Shown here: piece after piece, positions 9,935 to 19,879 of the stretch
How positions within the stretch are numbered: the first letter of the stretch is position 1
How the letters are laid out: each line of letters begins with the position of its first letter
Origin: Reticulitermes lucifugus
Lineage: Eukaryota > Arthropoda > Insecta > Blattodea > Rhinotermitidae
Length of the DNA stretch: 28,244 nt
Direction of reading: 5' to 3'
Assembly (NCBI GenBank): GCA_026260175.1
Contig: JAKCWW010007746.1
Coordinates: 1-28,244 of the forward strand
Position numbers and translations under genes: made by a program
The notes under the pieces: generated by a model
What the model saw: the letters and a program-made list of their open reading frames with translations, nothing else
Databases searched by the model: none
Told to the model about the DNA's origin: nothing

Positions 9935-11680
9935 CGTCTGGTCATAACGGACGTTTTCTTTTCTTTTATCGCGTTGCGTCGACCAGCACTGTAAGACACA
10001 GCTTGACTGCCCCTCCGGTAGGTAGAGTTTCCCCGAAGTTGACTTTTTGTTGTGACAAGGAGAACCTGCGTCGAACTGGTCCGCTAGTTCAAGACAGGGC
10101 CTTGACCTTACTTAGAAGCTGAATTTGCTAGTCCCACAACTTCTTTTAGCCCCACGTGACAAAATATTAAGAAGTGGTTTTTTAAACCCTTCCTTACTAA
10201 TACTAAACTTACCTGTTTACTAGGCAACACTCCTTCCTCGTACTCAGGAAATCCCGCTTTTAATAGTGGATGTGCTGGAAACTATTCGAAATTTTATGTG
10301 GTTTCTGGTAGCAAACTGTGAGTGATATCTCACAAAAGGATCAAAATCACTTTATTTACACTCTTTCAGTGTACCTTTACCAGTCCTTATCCCACTAAAC
10401 GCTGAAAGCATTGTTATACGGAAAGCATATTTAATGTTTCGCGTTGTAAAATAGCAGGACAATTCACGTAACCAAACTGTATTCATAGTTCTCTTCGGGC
10501 ATTATTAATTAAAGTAGGGCCAAATTGTCCTTGCGTCTCATATATATTGTATACGGGATGGTCACTTTCTTTTCAGATACTTCTAGTTGATCTCAATTAC
10601 ATATTACGTTAGTGGAAATGATTCGTGACATTTAATTTATATTATTATCTGTTTTACAAATTCGACAAAAATATGTTGTTCACTCATTCTGGTCGTGGAT
10701 TTCGTGAAGAATTTTAAGAACATAAACGGCGACGGTTTCCTGCATTTTGGCCCACTGAAAACAAGTTTTTTGAAGTAGAGCCTTTCTTGAGAAATTGATA
10801 AACACTCAGCCTTTGAAGATAATCTTCGCCTTTCATAAAGTTCGAAAGTATATTGCCGTGCTGACAAAGTGCCGAAACTGAACCCTATCCTGAGCCAGAT
10901 GAGTCGAATGTACACAATCACGTATTTTGTATGGTATATTTTTAAAAGCATTTGGTTTAAAGTCGGATATACGTAACCCTTTAATAATGATAGCAGTCTG
11001 TTTCTTTTAAAGATCCAGGTCTTATTGCGCAGTAAACATTCTCCGTCTCGGATGTAAACGCGAGTAATTTAATGTTGTATCGGGCAAAAGTCACTGTTTG
11101 TTCTGAGATATATATAAATGCATAAATATAATCTGCGGACTAAACGTAGAATTTTTTATTGTTAAGCCTGGTGGTACGTAAAGTAATCGCCGGCTTTAAA
11201 AGGTGAACTAAGTTCTGATGTAAATATTTGTAATGAGAAAAGTACATAATGTAGGGCTTCGCAGTGTCGTTGTTACTGAAATTAAATCGGTAATGTAACA
11301 CGGAATGGAGTAGGACGAAAATAGTATAAATTTTGATTTGTTTGGATATGTGCAATTTAAACTAACCATCTGCAACATGCCCGAACTTAAATTTATGAGT
11401 ATATTACTATACAAATATAAGGCGAATTTATTTGGCGACCACGTAAGTATGAAAGTATTTATAATAAGGAATTTCAGTCTCTTTTGTAGTAAGTGTCAAC
11501 AAAGCGACATGGAGTTCGCGAAGTAATTCTTCCCAAACTCATTTCTTCCCTTCAAAGTGTTGTATCGTATCATCGTATGGTAGGGTCGGTAAGAAGACTA
11601 TGTCGCTTCTCCTGGTGTATCGGCTCTCCTGCACAGTAACTAATAACCCTTTTATGCATACTGGTTTTCAGATCTTAAAC
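9935..11680. other. Non-coding, intron-like DNA
   Basis: 9935-10160 is mildly GC-richer and could still belong to the LTR-element leader or gag relic. The rest is AT-rich. A 104-codon minus frame at 10637-10951 is the longest here; it has a basic, aromatic-rich composition but no domain I recognise, no splice-site support, and I do not call it a gene. Confidence 0.5.
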
Positions 11681-11744
11681 TCTTAATTTTGAGTTATATC
11701 CAAATCAACCATTGCATAATAATTATTAACAAAGTATATTATGC

Positions 11745-11791
11745 TACCCCTACATTTGTTTCGGCAACCAAGTTGCCATCCTCAGGAGGCA
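11745..11791 (-). ncRNA. Hammerhead-like ribozyme motif, left arm
   Basis: On the minus strand: stem I 5' side TGCCTC, core CTGAGGA (fits CUGANGA), one extra T, stem II GGCAAC-TTG-GTTGCC (six perfect pairs), GAAAC, a mini stem III AC-AAAT-GT, then A as the base before the predicted cut (GUA, a permitted NUH triplet), then stem I 3' side GGGGTA. Stem I pairs at all six positions, with G-U wobbles. The unpaired T between the core GA and stem II departs from the consensus and may lower or abolish activity. Minimal hammerheads with very short stem III are known in Penelope-like elements. Function here is inferred. Confidence 0.45.
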
Positions 11792-11946
11792 CACCAAAGA
11801 ATCACATTCATTCAAGGCATCCAGCTACGCACACATTCAGCATCACAATGAAAGCACATATGCCGCTAACGACATTAACATCAGTTGTTGCACAATGCTA
11901 AATGTGCGCATAGCTGGATGACTTGAATGATTGTGATTCTTTGGTG

Positions 11947-11993
11947 TGCCCCCTGAGGATGGCAACTTGGTTGCCGAAACATATATAGGGGTA
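11947..11993 (+). ncRNA. Hammerhead-like ribozyme motif, right arm
   Basis: The 28-nt centre (11953-11980) is identical to the left-arm copy. Stem I is TGCCCC (11947-11952) with GGGGTA (11988-11993). Compared with the left arm, the stem I change T to C keeps pairing with G. The predicted stem III region reads ACATATATA and is poorer: the C-G pair of the left copy is lost. The triplet before the predicted cut is AUA. Confidence 0.4.
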
Positions 11994-12091
11994 GCATAAT
12001 ATGCTTTGTTAATAATTATTTCCATTGGTTGGTTTGACTATAACTTATGACAGACTGCACGGTACATATAATATAAAATTCTTAATTTTGA

Positions 12092-12967
12092 AGTAAGGCA
12101 GTGTAATGATCAGTAAGAAGAAAAAACTTTGAAATTATTCAAAATATCATAAATTCTCTTCTTTTAATGTACCATATGCTGGAACATTTCAAAGCGCTGT
12201 CTTTTGCTCACACAATCAATTAATCCTGTGGTCACAAAAAACACAGATTATTTTCCTCACAGCATCAACCAATTACTCTTTCTGATGGACACGGTCGGTG
12301 TTCTGTTTGCAGTAGGAACTAAAATTCTATACGTAACTTTGTGAACGCTAGTCTTTAAATGGTGAATTTAATTCGAGCTTTCTTTAACAGGGATCGACAC
12401 ATTTAATACGCTTTATGTATGCAGTAATATTGCTGCACTTTATTGCGGAAATAATTACATATCTTTCCTTTATAGAAGCTTGCATGCGTGACAGACGATC
12501 ACCTGCCGCATGTTTAATCTGCAGCATTACTGAATTTGATCTGGAGATATGCTGTTCTGACATTTCGTCCTTTTACTTAGACACTCCAGGCAATTGGACC
12601 CGAATGTTCCTCTGTCATTTATATTATTCGACCTCATTTAATCTAAAACTAAATGCATGCAGAAAAATTTCTTGTGAATGACAAAAAAAGAAACAAGTGA
12701 CAATTTTAGGCTAAGATTTTTTTATTATTTGCTGCTCATTTTACCAAATATTTTGTCGTATTTATGATGTCAGTTTCAGTAACATGGGTTGCCCAGAACT
12801 TCAAAATAGCTTCACTTATCGGGCCCAACTCTTTAGGTTTTATCCGTATTTTTAGCCCGACGACGGGGGCCGATATTGTGTTACATTTTCAGTGATTATT
12901 TTTAACATGAGGCGATTGACAAAGTCCACAAAGTAAATGATTCCAAATTTATGTTTGTTTTCCGCAG
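12092..12967. other. Intron upstream of the Ig exon; nothing else recognised
   Basis: AT-rich. The 88-codon plus frame at 12415-12681 shows no recognised domain. The end of the interval (TTTGTTTTCCGCAG to 12967) is a good polypyrimidine tract and acceptor AG for the exon. Confidence 0.6.
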
Positions 12968-13101
12968 CGCTCGGGTTCGAGCCCGACTTCCTGTATCCTC
13001 TGGAGAACGTCACGATAGCGCAAGGTCGGGACGCCATGTTCACGTGTGTCGTCAACAACCTGGGAGGATACAGGGTGAGTGCCGACCTCGCCCCAGCCAG
13101 G
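12968..13101 (+). CDS. Internal exon of a DIP/lachesin-family Ig cell-surface protein
   Basis: A TTTGTTTTCCGCAG acceptor precedes an exon that starts inside a codon (two bases, phase 1 entry). It then encodes LGFEPDFLYPLENVTIAQGR followed by DAMFTCVVNNLGGYR. This is the N-terminal A to B/C strand region of the first Ig domain of insect DIP/lachesin proteins (consensus PxFxxPLxNxTxxQGRDxxFTCVVNxLgxyxVAW). It includes the B-strand Cys of the Ig disulfide and an NVT glycosylation sequon. These GPI- or membrane-linked neuronal proteins bind Dpr partners during synapse and cell matching. Two donors are possible: GTGAGT at 13075, or GTACGT at 13102, which adds VSADLAPAR in frame. I give the longer end. 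The next exon (expected VAW...) lies outside the window. The exact paralogue is not resolved. Confidence 0.85.
13075..13080 (+). other. Splice donor 1 (short isoform)
   Basis: AGG|GTGAGT is a strong match to the donor consensus and leaves the exon in phase 0. Confidence 0.7.
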
Positions 13102-13107
13102 GTACGT
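13102..13107 (+). other. Splice donor 2 (long isoform)
   Basis: CCAGG|GTACGT lies 27 bp beyond donor 1, also in phase 0. The frame between them is open, and its product (VSADLAPAR before VAW) resembles a small insertion I recall in some DIP proteins (VSG…APAK before VAW). Confidence 0.6.
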
Positions 13108-13122
13108 GCTCTGACCCTCTTA

Positions 13123-13201
13123 TCTCTCTCACTCTGTCACTCTCACTCTCCCTGGCGCTGTCTCTCTCTCTCTCTCTCTTTCTGTGTGTTTCTCTTTCTG
13201 T
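13123..13201 (+). repeat. CT-rich microsatellite in the intron just after the Ig exon
   Basis: An imperfect (CT)n tract, with CACTCT and TTTCTGTG variants, starts about 20-50 bp after the two candidate donors on the coding strand. In RNA it would be a CU-rich tract of the type bound by polypyrimidine-tract-binding proteins. Confidence 0.9.
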
Positions 13202-13390
13202 GTTAATAGTTGGTGAGTTTTTTCGCTCCAAAAACGCTCAGGTACACCAAGTGAGATTTGCATCCCGTACAGTGACTATAAGCCATCCTTTACATTTATT
13301 TAACTTAATGAAACGAACATTGTTGGCTCATGTGAGACGCAAGTTATTGTGTCATCTCTCAGTCGGATACGTCAAATTCTTTTGTATTTG

Positions 13391-13440
13391 AGATATTTAT
13401 TATTATTATCATTATTATTTATTTTTGTTTATTATTAGTG
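13391..13440. repeat. AT-rich (TTA)n-like simple repeat
   Basis: Runs of TTATTATTATTATCATTATTATTTATT; low complexity. Confidence 0.75.
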
Positions 13441-14648
13441 CTCGCCTCTTACAGATTTTTGTTGTTGGGTAGATGTTTATTATAAGAGGATTACAACAGT
13501 TCTGGTTGCTGTATGTATGAACTTTTATTAACAGATATTGAACTCAGGTCTCCATATGCTCGCTCTCAACAAAACAGACCTGTCGACTGCGTTTATATTT
13601 AGGATATATTTGGTGCTTCAATATCGTGGTCAGTTACATCTCTGCTTTGTTCTGGATTATTGTATTTAATTAAATATAAATATTAACTAGGTCTAAAGGC
13701 TTTTGATTTCTGCAAGTCAGTATTCATCGAATTTACATACGAATTAAAAGGAATATATCTACCCTATGGTTTGAAATTCACAAATTCAATATCGGGAAAA
13801 CATTTCTTGGTAAATAATTCGAAGAGAAAAAAAGATCTTGGTTGAAAGTTTGGTTTTTCTAGATATTAAAAACACAAACGACTATGATTCATGTTTTTCA
13901 GACATCGTTGTCGCATGTAACAACTATTGTGGTGAAAACGTTACTCAAAACTCTTACAGTAGTAATGAACTACAAAATAAATTCGAGAATGTTTTGTGTT
14001 ACGTATTTGCAAGTTTCACTTGTGATAGGAAACATAATTTATAGATGCAAAAAATATTTTTTTGGTATTTGGTATACCGTATTCACTCAGTTCTATTCGT
14101 CGTCTACTACAAATATTATTAAAGTATGCATTCGGAAAATTAGTTCAAGGTAAAACTGCCAAAGTAACAAAGACTAAAACAGGCAACTTGTCGTACTGTA
14201 AAATAACACAATCGTTAGTATCAGACGCTCAAAACGAAACATAAATCTCGGTAGATTGAAGCAAATTTCAGGTAGCGTATTTACATTCCGACTGGTTTGG
14301 AATATTTTGCATTGTGGGGATTTTTACAGAAAAAATCCTGTACACAATAAAGTTGCAAGTAATTCAGCCTTTGCTGTGAGAAAACACGAATTTCAATATC
14401 CAAGACCGGAACCTAATATGTAACGATTTTCGCACTCTCGTGCGTTATTTTTTCTGAAACTCGTGAAGTTTGTTTGAAGCGTGTGTTTTGTATAATATTC
14501 GTGCTGTCTGTTGCCGTCTTTCACAGTAACCAGTTATTTGCTGTTAAAAATTTGATTGAAAGTGTTAAATGACTGCCACTCAGTAATACCAACAAAACTC
14601 GGACGTAGGCCGCCGCATTTTTGAGGTTTCTAGATCACACAAAATTAG
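13441..14648. other. Intron downstream of the Ig exon; nothing recognised
   Basis: AT-rich. Overlapping open stretches at 13838-14244 (plus, up to 89 codons) carry no recognised domain and no second Ig exon. The expected continuation (VAW…YMCQVNT) is not found here or further downstream. Confidence 0.55.
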
Positions 14649-14662
14649 ACACACACACACAC
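14649..14662. repeat. (AC)n microsatellite
   Basis: Seven AC units at the tail end of the SINE. Confidence 0.85.
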
Positions 14663-14825
14663 CCGGTAGGACTCCTCTGAACGAGTGATCAGCCCATCTA
14701 AGAGGCCTCTACATACACAACACACAACAGACGAAATATCCCTGCCCTCAGCGGGATTCGAACCCGCTATCCCAGCAATCAAGCGGCTGCAGGCGCGCGG
14801 CCATCGAGAACGGCAGCGACTACAA
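14649..14825 (-). mobile_element. tRNA-derived SINE
   Basis: On the minus strand the sequence begins with a degenerate tRNA-like head. It contains a perfect RNA polymerase III B box, GGTTCGAATCC (plus-strand 14754-14764), inside GCGGGTTCGAATCCCGCT, an intact T-arm-like stem. A TGGCCGCGCGCC segment upstream may be the decayed A-box region. The body runs to an (AC)n tract at 14649-14662, which serves as the tail or lies next to it. Read on the plus strand, the same DNA gives SAGFEPAIPAIKRLQARGH, the well-known false peptide produced by insect tRNA SINEs in databases. It is not a functional tRNA: no full cloverleaf can be drawn. Borders are approximate. Confidence 0.8.
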
Positions 14826-16946
14826 ATGCCTTTAGTAAAAGCCTTTTCTCATTGCAGTCTCAAGAATATCTTATTTTCCGTTTTATCCCCCTAAATTTAT
14901 GAGACTTTTATTAAATTCTTATTAGTTTTCACACTACCTGTTTAAAAACTGTATGAATTTCGTTTAAGGCTTGGCACGGAACATTTTAAATTGTAAGCCT
15001 ACCTTTATGTCCACCGATAAAATAGTTCTACATTTCCAGTTTTGAAAGCCTTCTATCGAAATTAATAAAACATTTCTCCGGTACATTGTTTTATGTGGCT
15101 GAGAACTTCAGCCCGTTCCTCGAGATCGATTTTTGATTCGAGTTTTTTTTTTATACAGCTGTTCTTGTAATCAGGGTTATTGTTCTGGTGGGATATTACA
15201 TGCTCATAATATATAATGATGACACTATTTATAGTCTGTCTTAAATACGCGACTACAAAGTGCGATATGAGTGCAACAGACTGTAGTTTGTACGAGTATT
15301 CTTACAGTAAGGTGAATTAGTGATCTTTTCGGAAAAAACCACGTTAGGTATTAATTAAATTTGCGTAAATCTTACACTGTATAGGATCTGTGCACCCTTG
15401 CTGGAACGCATTATTTTGCAATAAGTGAAACAGTACCTTTTTAAACACCTTATCGTATAATCAAAGAAACAGTACGTGAAAATGGATGTTGCCCCTTATT
15501 TACTTTTTAATTTTACAATAGATCCCAATAGTTTCCAAATTTCTGTAATTATAAAAAAAGATTTAGTGTTTTAATGCAACATTTTGCTTTGACTGAAATG
15601 ACTTACATTTATTACCATTTAGCCAAACGTCTGGATGCATGCGTTAGAGTTTCCAGATAATTTAACTTAAATGATAATGTATATCCATTTCACTAAATTC
15701 GTGTTACTAGAAGCTGCAGCGCCGTAAATAATTCAACGTTTAACACATATAGGAAGGAAACTGCAGGATAGTAAGCGATTGTTTGTAAATGCACATTCTG
15801 AGTTTAACGAAACTTTATTAGAAAAAGGCAAAATAAATTTGGAGAAATGTTTCAACACTTACATATTTCGGGCTGTTGGGGCGATGCAGTGTATCAGAAA
15901 ACATTTAATTTGTACTCAAATGTGGCGCAGGATCACACCCACAAACCCTTACCCAATATGTATGTGTAGAATGTAATAAGAATATACGTACACGGCATGA
16001 AATGTAATCCCTGTTTAAAGTTCGAAAAATGAAGCACAATTATCACATTTTGCATATTGCAAATTGAAGATTTAGAAAAAGGTTTTTAAAAGTTTTCGGA
16101 TTCAGGGATACTGAAATAGTGTATCTCCTTGAGTCAACATATACTGCATTCTGCAGCCACTACTGCTGTGGGTGTCACATATTTTCTTTATGAGAAATTT
16201 ATCGTAATCTTCTTGATAACCTATAACCAAGTGCGTTTTATTTAGATACGAGATTTTAACAGCGGTGAAATGCTTTTAATGTTCTGAAATTTTTGTTACG
16301 TATTTGATTATATATCTGATATATATCAGTATAACTTTCGACTCTTCTGAAAATGAAAGCTGATATTTTTCACATATTTTTGCCAAAGTATTGATACCAC
16401 TTAGATCCTTTTTCCACTAATACTTAATCTGAATCCTCATTAAGTCTTCACAAATTTAATTCAAAATGCTTTCACTGTATTTACTATAATTACAGGTAAT
16501 ATTTTCCTTTTGCATTATATTTGTTCTGTGCGAATATTTTTACGATTGAATAAAAACTAAATGGAAAGTATAGTGGCCAAATACAGTAAATGTAAATACA
16601 GTAATCTTGGTTCAGTACCTTTTCATTCACCCATCAAAAAGCATTCCTTATTTTATATACCTGAATGTTTCAATAAACAACGGAACATGATATGTATGTA
16701 CTGCGCGTAAAATAAAGGCTAACATAATTTTCTCCTCCAAACTTACAGGTTTTTCTCTCCTCAAAATAGCACATGGGCTTATTTAAAATCGCTTTGATTT
16801 CTGCAGTGTGCTGTTTTATATCTTGTATATACTATGCGAATATGCAATAGGAAATGTGTATTTAAATAGTGACAACTCTGTGGGAATGTGTTTTTTCAAA
16901 GCATCCTGAGGATGGTCTTCAGTCCCTTTCAGTCATGCACTCATAT
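14826..16946. other. Non-coding, intron-like DNA
   Basis: AT-rich with no recognised gene. It contains a 14-bp perfect palindrome CTGATATATATCAG (16316-16329). A CTGAGGATGGTCTTCAG string near 16904 resembles the start of the hairpin motif found elsewhere but lacks GAAAC. A 17-mer at 15917-15933 recurs with one mismatch at 28216-28232. Confidence 0.5.
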
Positions 16947-16962
16947 CATTTGCATGCAAATG
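16947..16962. promoter_or_regulatory. Perfect palindrome of two overlapping POU octamers
   Basis: CATTTGCATGCAAATG is its own reverse complement. It contains ATTTGCAT and ATGCAAAT, the octamer site of POU-homeodomain factors in both orientations, sharing the central AT. It could bind a POU dimer. It lies about 3.9 kb downstream of the Ig exon, within intron-like DNA. The regulatory role is inferred from the motif alone. Confidence 0.4.
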
Positions 16963-19179
16963 TCAACCTTCCGTTTGGCATGGTTGGAGATTTAAGATGT
17001 GTTGCACCTAGTTGTTTGCACCGCATTCTGACTTTTTACTGCACAAGACTGCTTCATTCACTATCCTTTTCTCACTTTCAAATTCTTATCATTCTCTGTT
17101 TCAGTTATAAAACAGCTTTAAAGCATCACTCTTCAAAGTATCCTATGTTCTATACACAAATAGACACACTTAAAATGTTTTAAGGGGAATGTCATGTAAA
17201 ATGCTCGGAATTTAACAGAATTTTATCAGTAAAGAAGGTAATAGTTCAGTTATCGACACCCTAAATGAGACTTGTTGAACTTTAGAGGAATATAGTATTA
17301 TTTACTTACGTTCAATTAGTTATTACTTGTATTTTTGTGCAAATATGGCGTGATATTGGTTCCTAAATGAATGTGTGTTTTAATTTAATACGTTATGTTC
17401 ATCAGTTACTTGGAATTATTTCATTGTAATCTGATGTGATGTAAAGTTTTAAAAATGCGTAAATAATATATGTGGACATGTACGGCTTTCAGTAAATATT
17501 AGGTTTTATATACTAATATTTTGACAATACGAGCTGATACATTTCAGTACAAATTTGTTTTTTTTTTACAATATGTCGATCTATAAGTATTTCAATGGGC
17601 TTAAGTTTACAAACCTTGGTTTATTCTTAATGCTGTGAAATCACAAAGGTAACTTGGTCATTAACACATTTTACACCTAGGAGATTTGGTATCTTGATAT
17701 CAACTTGAAAAGTATTTCACAACTGCTGCAGAATCATAATATGTATTCCACTAAATAGTTTCAAATAGTGTGACATGAGTGAATCAGTTGCATATTATAT
17801 AGCACTGTCTTCGTGTGCTCTCAATGGAATGCATGTCAGAGTTGATAACCGTCTTCTTAGACGTACGCTATACGTAAATAGAATGTGTTAAGTAACTCTC
17901 ACAAATTTACATATATAAAGTCGCACCTCTTTCGTTACTACTGTACTATAGCTGTACAGTTCCATGGTGATTGCGTTCACCTGAGAATGTCAGCTGAAGA
18001 AAAAACGTTCAAGAAAATCTAAGTGACAAGAAGCGGATAAAAGAAGGAATGACGGAAGTTTTTCTCGAAAATATTTCCCACAAAAGTGATATATTTTTTA
18101 CAGTTGTAATATTTATACAAAACTCTTCATTAAAAATCCAACTTCAGCAGAGTGGAAGAGTCGCTCTATTTTATTTTATTTTTTTATTTTTTTTTGCTGA
18201 TGATACAAAAGCACAAGCACTTGTTCTTCACCCTTGCCATTATATTGTACACGATTAAAACCTAGTAACGTTCTACGAAAAACTTATAAAATCTCTAATT
18301 ATAAAGGATAAATTTTATGTCTTCGGGCAATTAGCAGCAGTCTATTTATTTAAACCTAAACGTTACGGGTTTAATTTCCGAAGTTTTGCGTGTTGTTTTC
18401 TTATCTACCAAACCAATGTAAATATTTATCTGTTCTTAATGGTAAATACTCATACTGAGTAAAACGTTGTTCTTTCTTCGTTGCGATGCCGATAAGATGG
18501 CGATACATTCAGCATACGATAAGACCCAACCCTTTGTTTCAAATGGGACCTCGCACATCGAAGACGACACGATAACGATATGTTCATGACGGGACGATAA
18601 GATGACGACCCAGCTTGTTCTGTCACCTGTCGCTCCGTCGTAAATATATTGCCACAGAAGGCGCAAATCTCACGGGCTTTCAAAATGCTTTACTAGTCTA
18701 TGCAAGTACGTGTGAGGAGGAAGCACGTATTATTGTGGAGTTCAAAATATGTTGAGATGGGATTCGAAATTTCTCCGAAAATTCTGTAGCTGTACTTGCG
18801 CATGTTTGTAAGAGATGGGTTGCCAGCAGCAAAAGTATATAGTTACTCCGTAGTATCACTTCCACGTTTCAAAACAGGAAATACATTAGCAGGAAAGAGA
18901 TAAGTTACTTTTTTCTACACAGGTCTATTATATTAGCCTGTATTCCGCACTATAATTTCATTTTTCCTTTTGACTTCCGGTCTTGTTTTCCTTTCAGGGT
19001 GTCTGCCATGAGATATCCTGATAATCCTATCAGGTTCCATTCGAAATTGTTCGCCTTCCGTTTCTCTTACACAAAGTTTATCGATTATGTCTTACATATA
19101 TCTCCTAGGAAACGTGTTGTTTCTGTTTTTCTTCTGCATAAGAATGGGCTTATGTGTTTAAACTCAATTCTGAGGAGCC
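16963..19179. other. Non-coding DNA with one GC-richer patch
   Basis: AT-rich except 18475-18720, which has more G+C and four CGATAA copies (18490, 18517, 18570, 18595). On the minus strand this patch holds two overlapping frames of 76-77 codons without a recognised domain; it may be a decayed repeat. A TTGTTTTCCTTTCAG acceptor-like string at about 18984-18998 precedes a 66-codon frame (18999-19199) that I do not recognise. Confidence 0.45.
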
Positions 19180-19468
19180 AAAATGGCAATTCTTTATAAG
19201 ATAGATATAGAGGCCAACAAAGTAAACTATTTAAACTGTTTATCTATTTAAGGTGTGATATGTTTCAGCTGATCGCCATCCTGAGGGGTATACAACATGC
19301 GTATAGGAAAATATCCTGACCATACATCTTAAAACTAAGTAAAATGCATTAGATACAATACAAACTAAAATCGATAAAGAGTAATGCTAGGGTATTGAAT
19401 CTAAAGTACTACATATAAAATGGTAAAATATGTGTCAATTTCACTAACGTAGTGGAGGTCATGATCAT

Positions 19469-19514
19469 GTTATAGATCGCGTTATTTCGCGTTATTGGTT
19501 ACGCTATCTATAAC
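19469..19514. repeat. Hairpin at the centre of the second foldback element
   Basis: GTTATAGATCGCGT (19469-19482) pairs with ACGCTATCTATAAC (19501-19514) at 13 of 14 positions. The loop repeats CGCGTTATT-like units. Confidence 0.7.
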
Positions 19515-19530
19515 AAAATCTTAATGATCT

Positions 19531-19567
19531 CTGAGTATGTATATCAACCGAAACATGTCGGACATTA
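19531..19567 (+). ncRNA. Degenerate hammerhead-like motif
   Basis: CTGAGTA (the conserved second G is T), a weak stem II, GAAAC and ATGTC. The sequence after GTC (GGACATT) can pair with AATGATCT just before CTGA, leaving one bulged A, giving a plausible stem I. The core substitution should make it inactive. Confidence 0.3.
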
Positions 19568-19879
19568 AACAAACGTAGCTTGAGTAGTGCATTTTGTTGG
19601 TCTATCTGCTTGTATTGATGTACACGTTACAGTGTGCTATAAAATGACAATTCTTCCTTACTGGCAGGTGTGGACAAAAATTTATCAGCTTTCACAGCGA
19701 TATATCTAAACCCCAGTATGTTATATTTATGTCTGTAGACCTATTAAGTAATTTAAGTGAAAATGGTTACTGAAAGATCAGTGCTTTTAAGATTAAATTC
19801 TTAGTAGATTTAATTGCAGTGTATATGTTTAAAAATATATGTAAATCCGCTTCGATAACGAATGAAGTGATGAACGTTA

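Larger units (their letters stand above)
11681..12091. mobile_element. Foldback element, probably Penelope-like, with 12-bp target duplications
   Basis: TCTTAATTTTGA occurs exactly at 11681-11692 and 12080-12091, flanking an element of 387 bp (11693-12079). Inside are two inverted arms, about 11694-11840 and about 11900-12045. They share long near-identical blocks such as TAATTATTAACAAAG, GGCAACCAAGTTGCCATCCT and GGCACACCAAAGAATCACA. The right side has an extra unpaired tail of about 34 bp ending TATAAAAT, which the 19.2-kb element shares. Each arm carries a hammerhead-like motif. Long inverted terminal modules, hammerhead motifs and variable target duplications are known for Penelope-like retroelements. 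No RT or GIY-YIG frame is present, so this is a solo or non-autonomous structure and the family is inferred. Confidence 0.8.
19180..19655. mobile_element. Second foldback element of the Penelope-like hairpin family
   Basis: AAAATGGCAATTCTT (19180-19194) and AAAATGACAATTCTT (19641-19655) are 15-bp direct repeats with one mismatch, flanking 19195-19640. The arms are inverted: AGATAGATATAGAGGCCAACAAAG on the left against the reverse complement of TTTGTTGGTCTATCTGC on the right. Inside each arm is a 24-nt motif: minus 19262-19285 starts CTCAGGATGG and ends CTGAAAC; plus 19531-19554 starts CTGAGTATG and ends CCGAAAC. The two match at 17 of 24 positions. As in the 11.7-kb element, the right end has an unpaired tail ending TATAAAAT. 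The arms are more diverged than those of the 11.7-kb copy, so this copy is probably older or a different subfamily. Confidence 0.72.

Noticed and set aside
10637-10951. 104-codon minus-strand open frame
   Set aside because: No recognisable domain, no splice signals, and no similarity I can name; consistent with chance or an old repeat.
12951-13391. 146-codon plus frame overlapping the Ig exon
   Set aside because: It is in a different frame from the conserved Ig sequence and runs through the CT microsatellite; a shadow of the exon.
14640-14830. A functional tRNA gene
   Set aside because: The B box and T-arm stem are good, but no acceptor stem, anticodon arm or clear A box can be folded.
14685-14894. 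69-codon frame with the AGFEPAIPA motif
   Set aside because: This is the known spurious translation of the B-box region of a tRNA-derived SINE.
17985-18020. CACCTGAGAATGTCAGCTGAAG as another copy of the hairpin motif
   Set aside because: It lacks both an intact CTGANGA core and a proper GAAAC after a stem; too degenerate to count.
18999-19199. Possible exon after a TTTTCCTTTCAG acceptor
   Set aside because: The 66-residue product is not recognised, there is no clear donor, and the frame runs into the flank of the foldback element.
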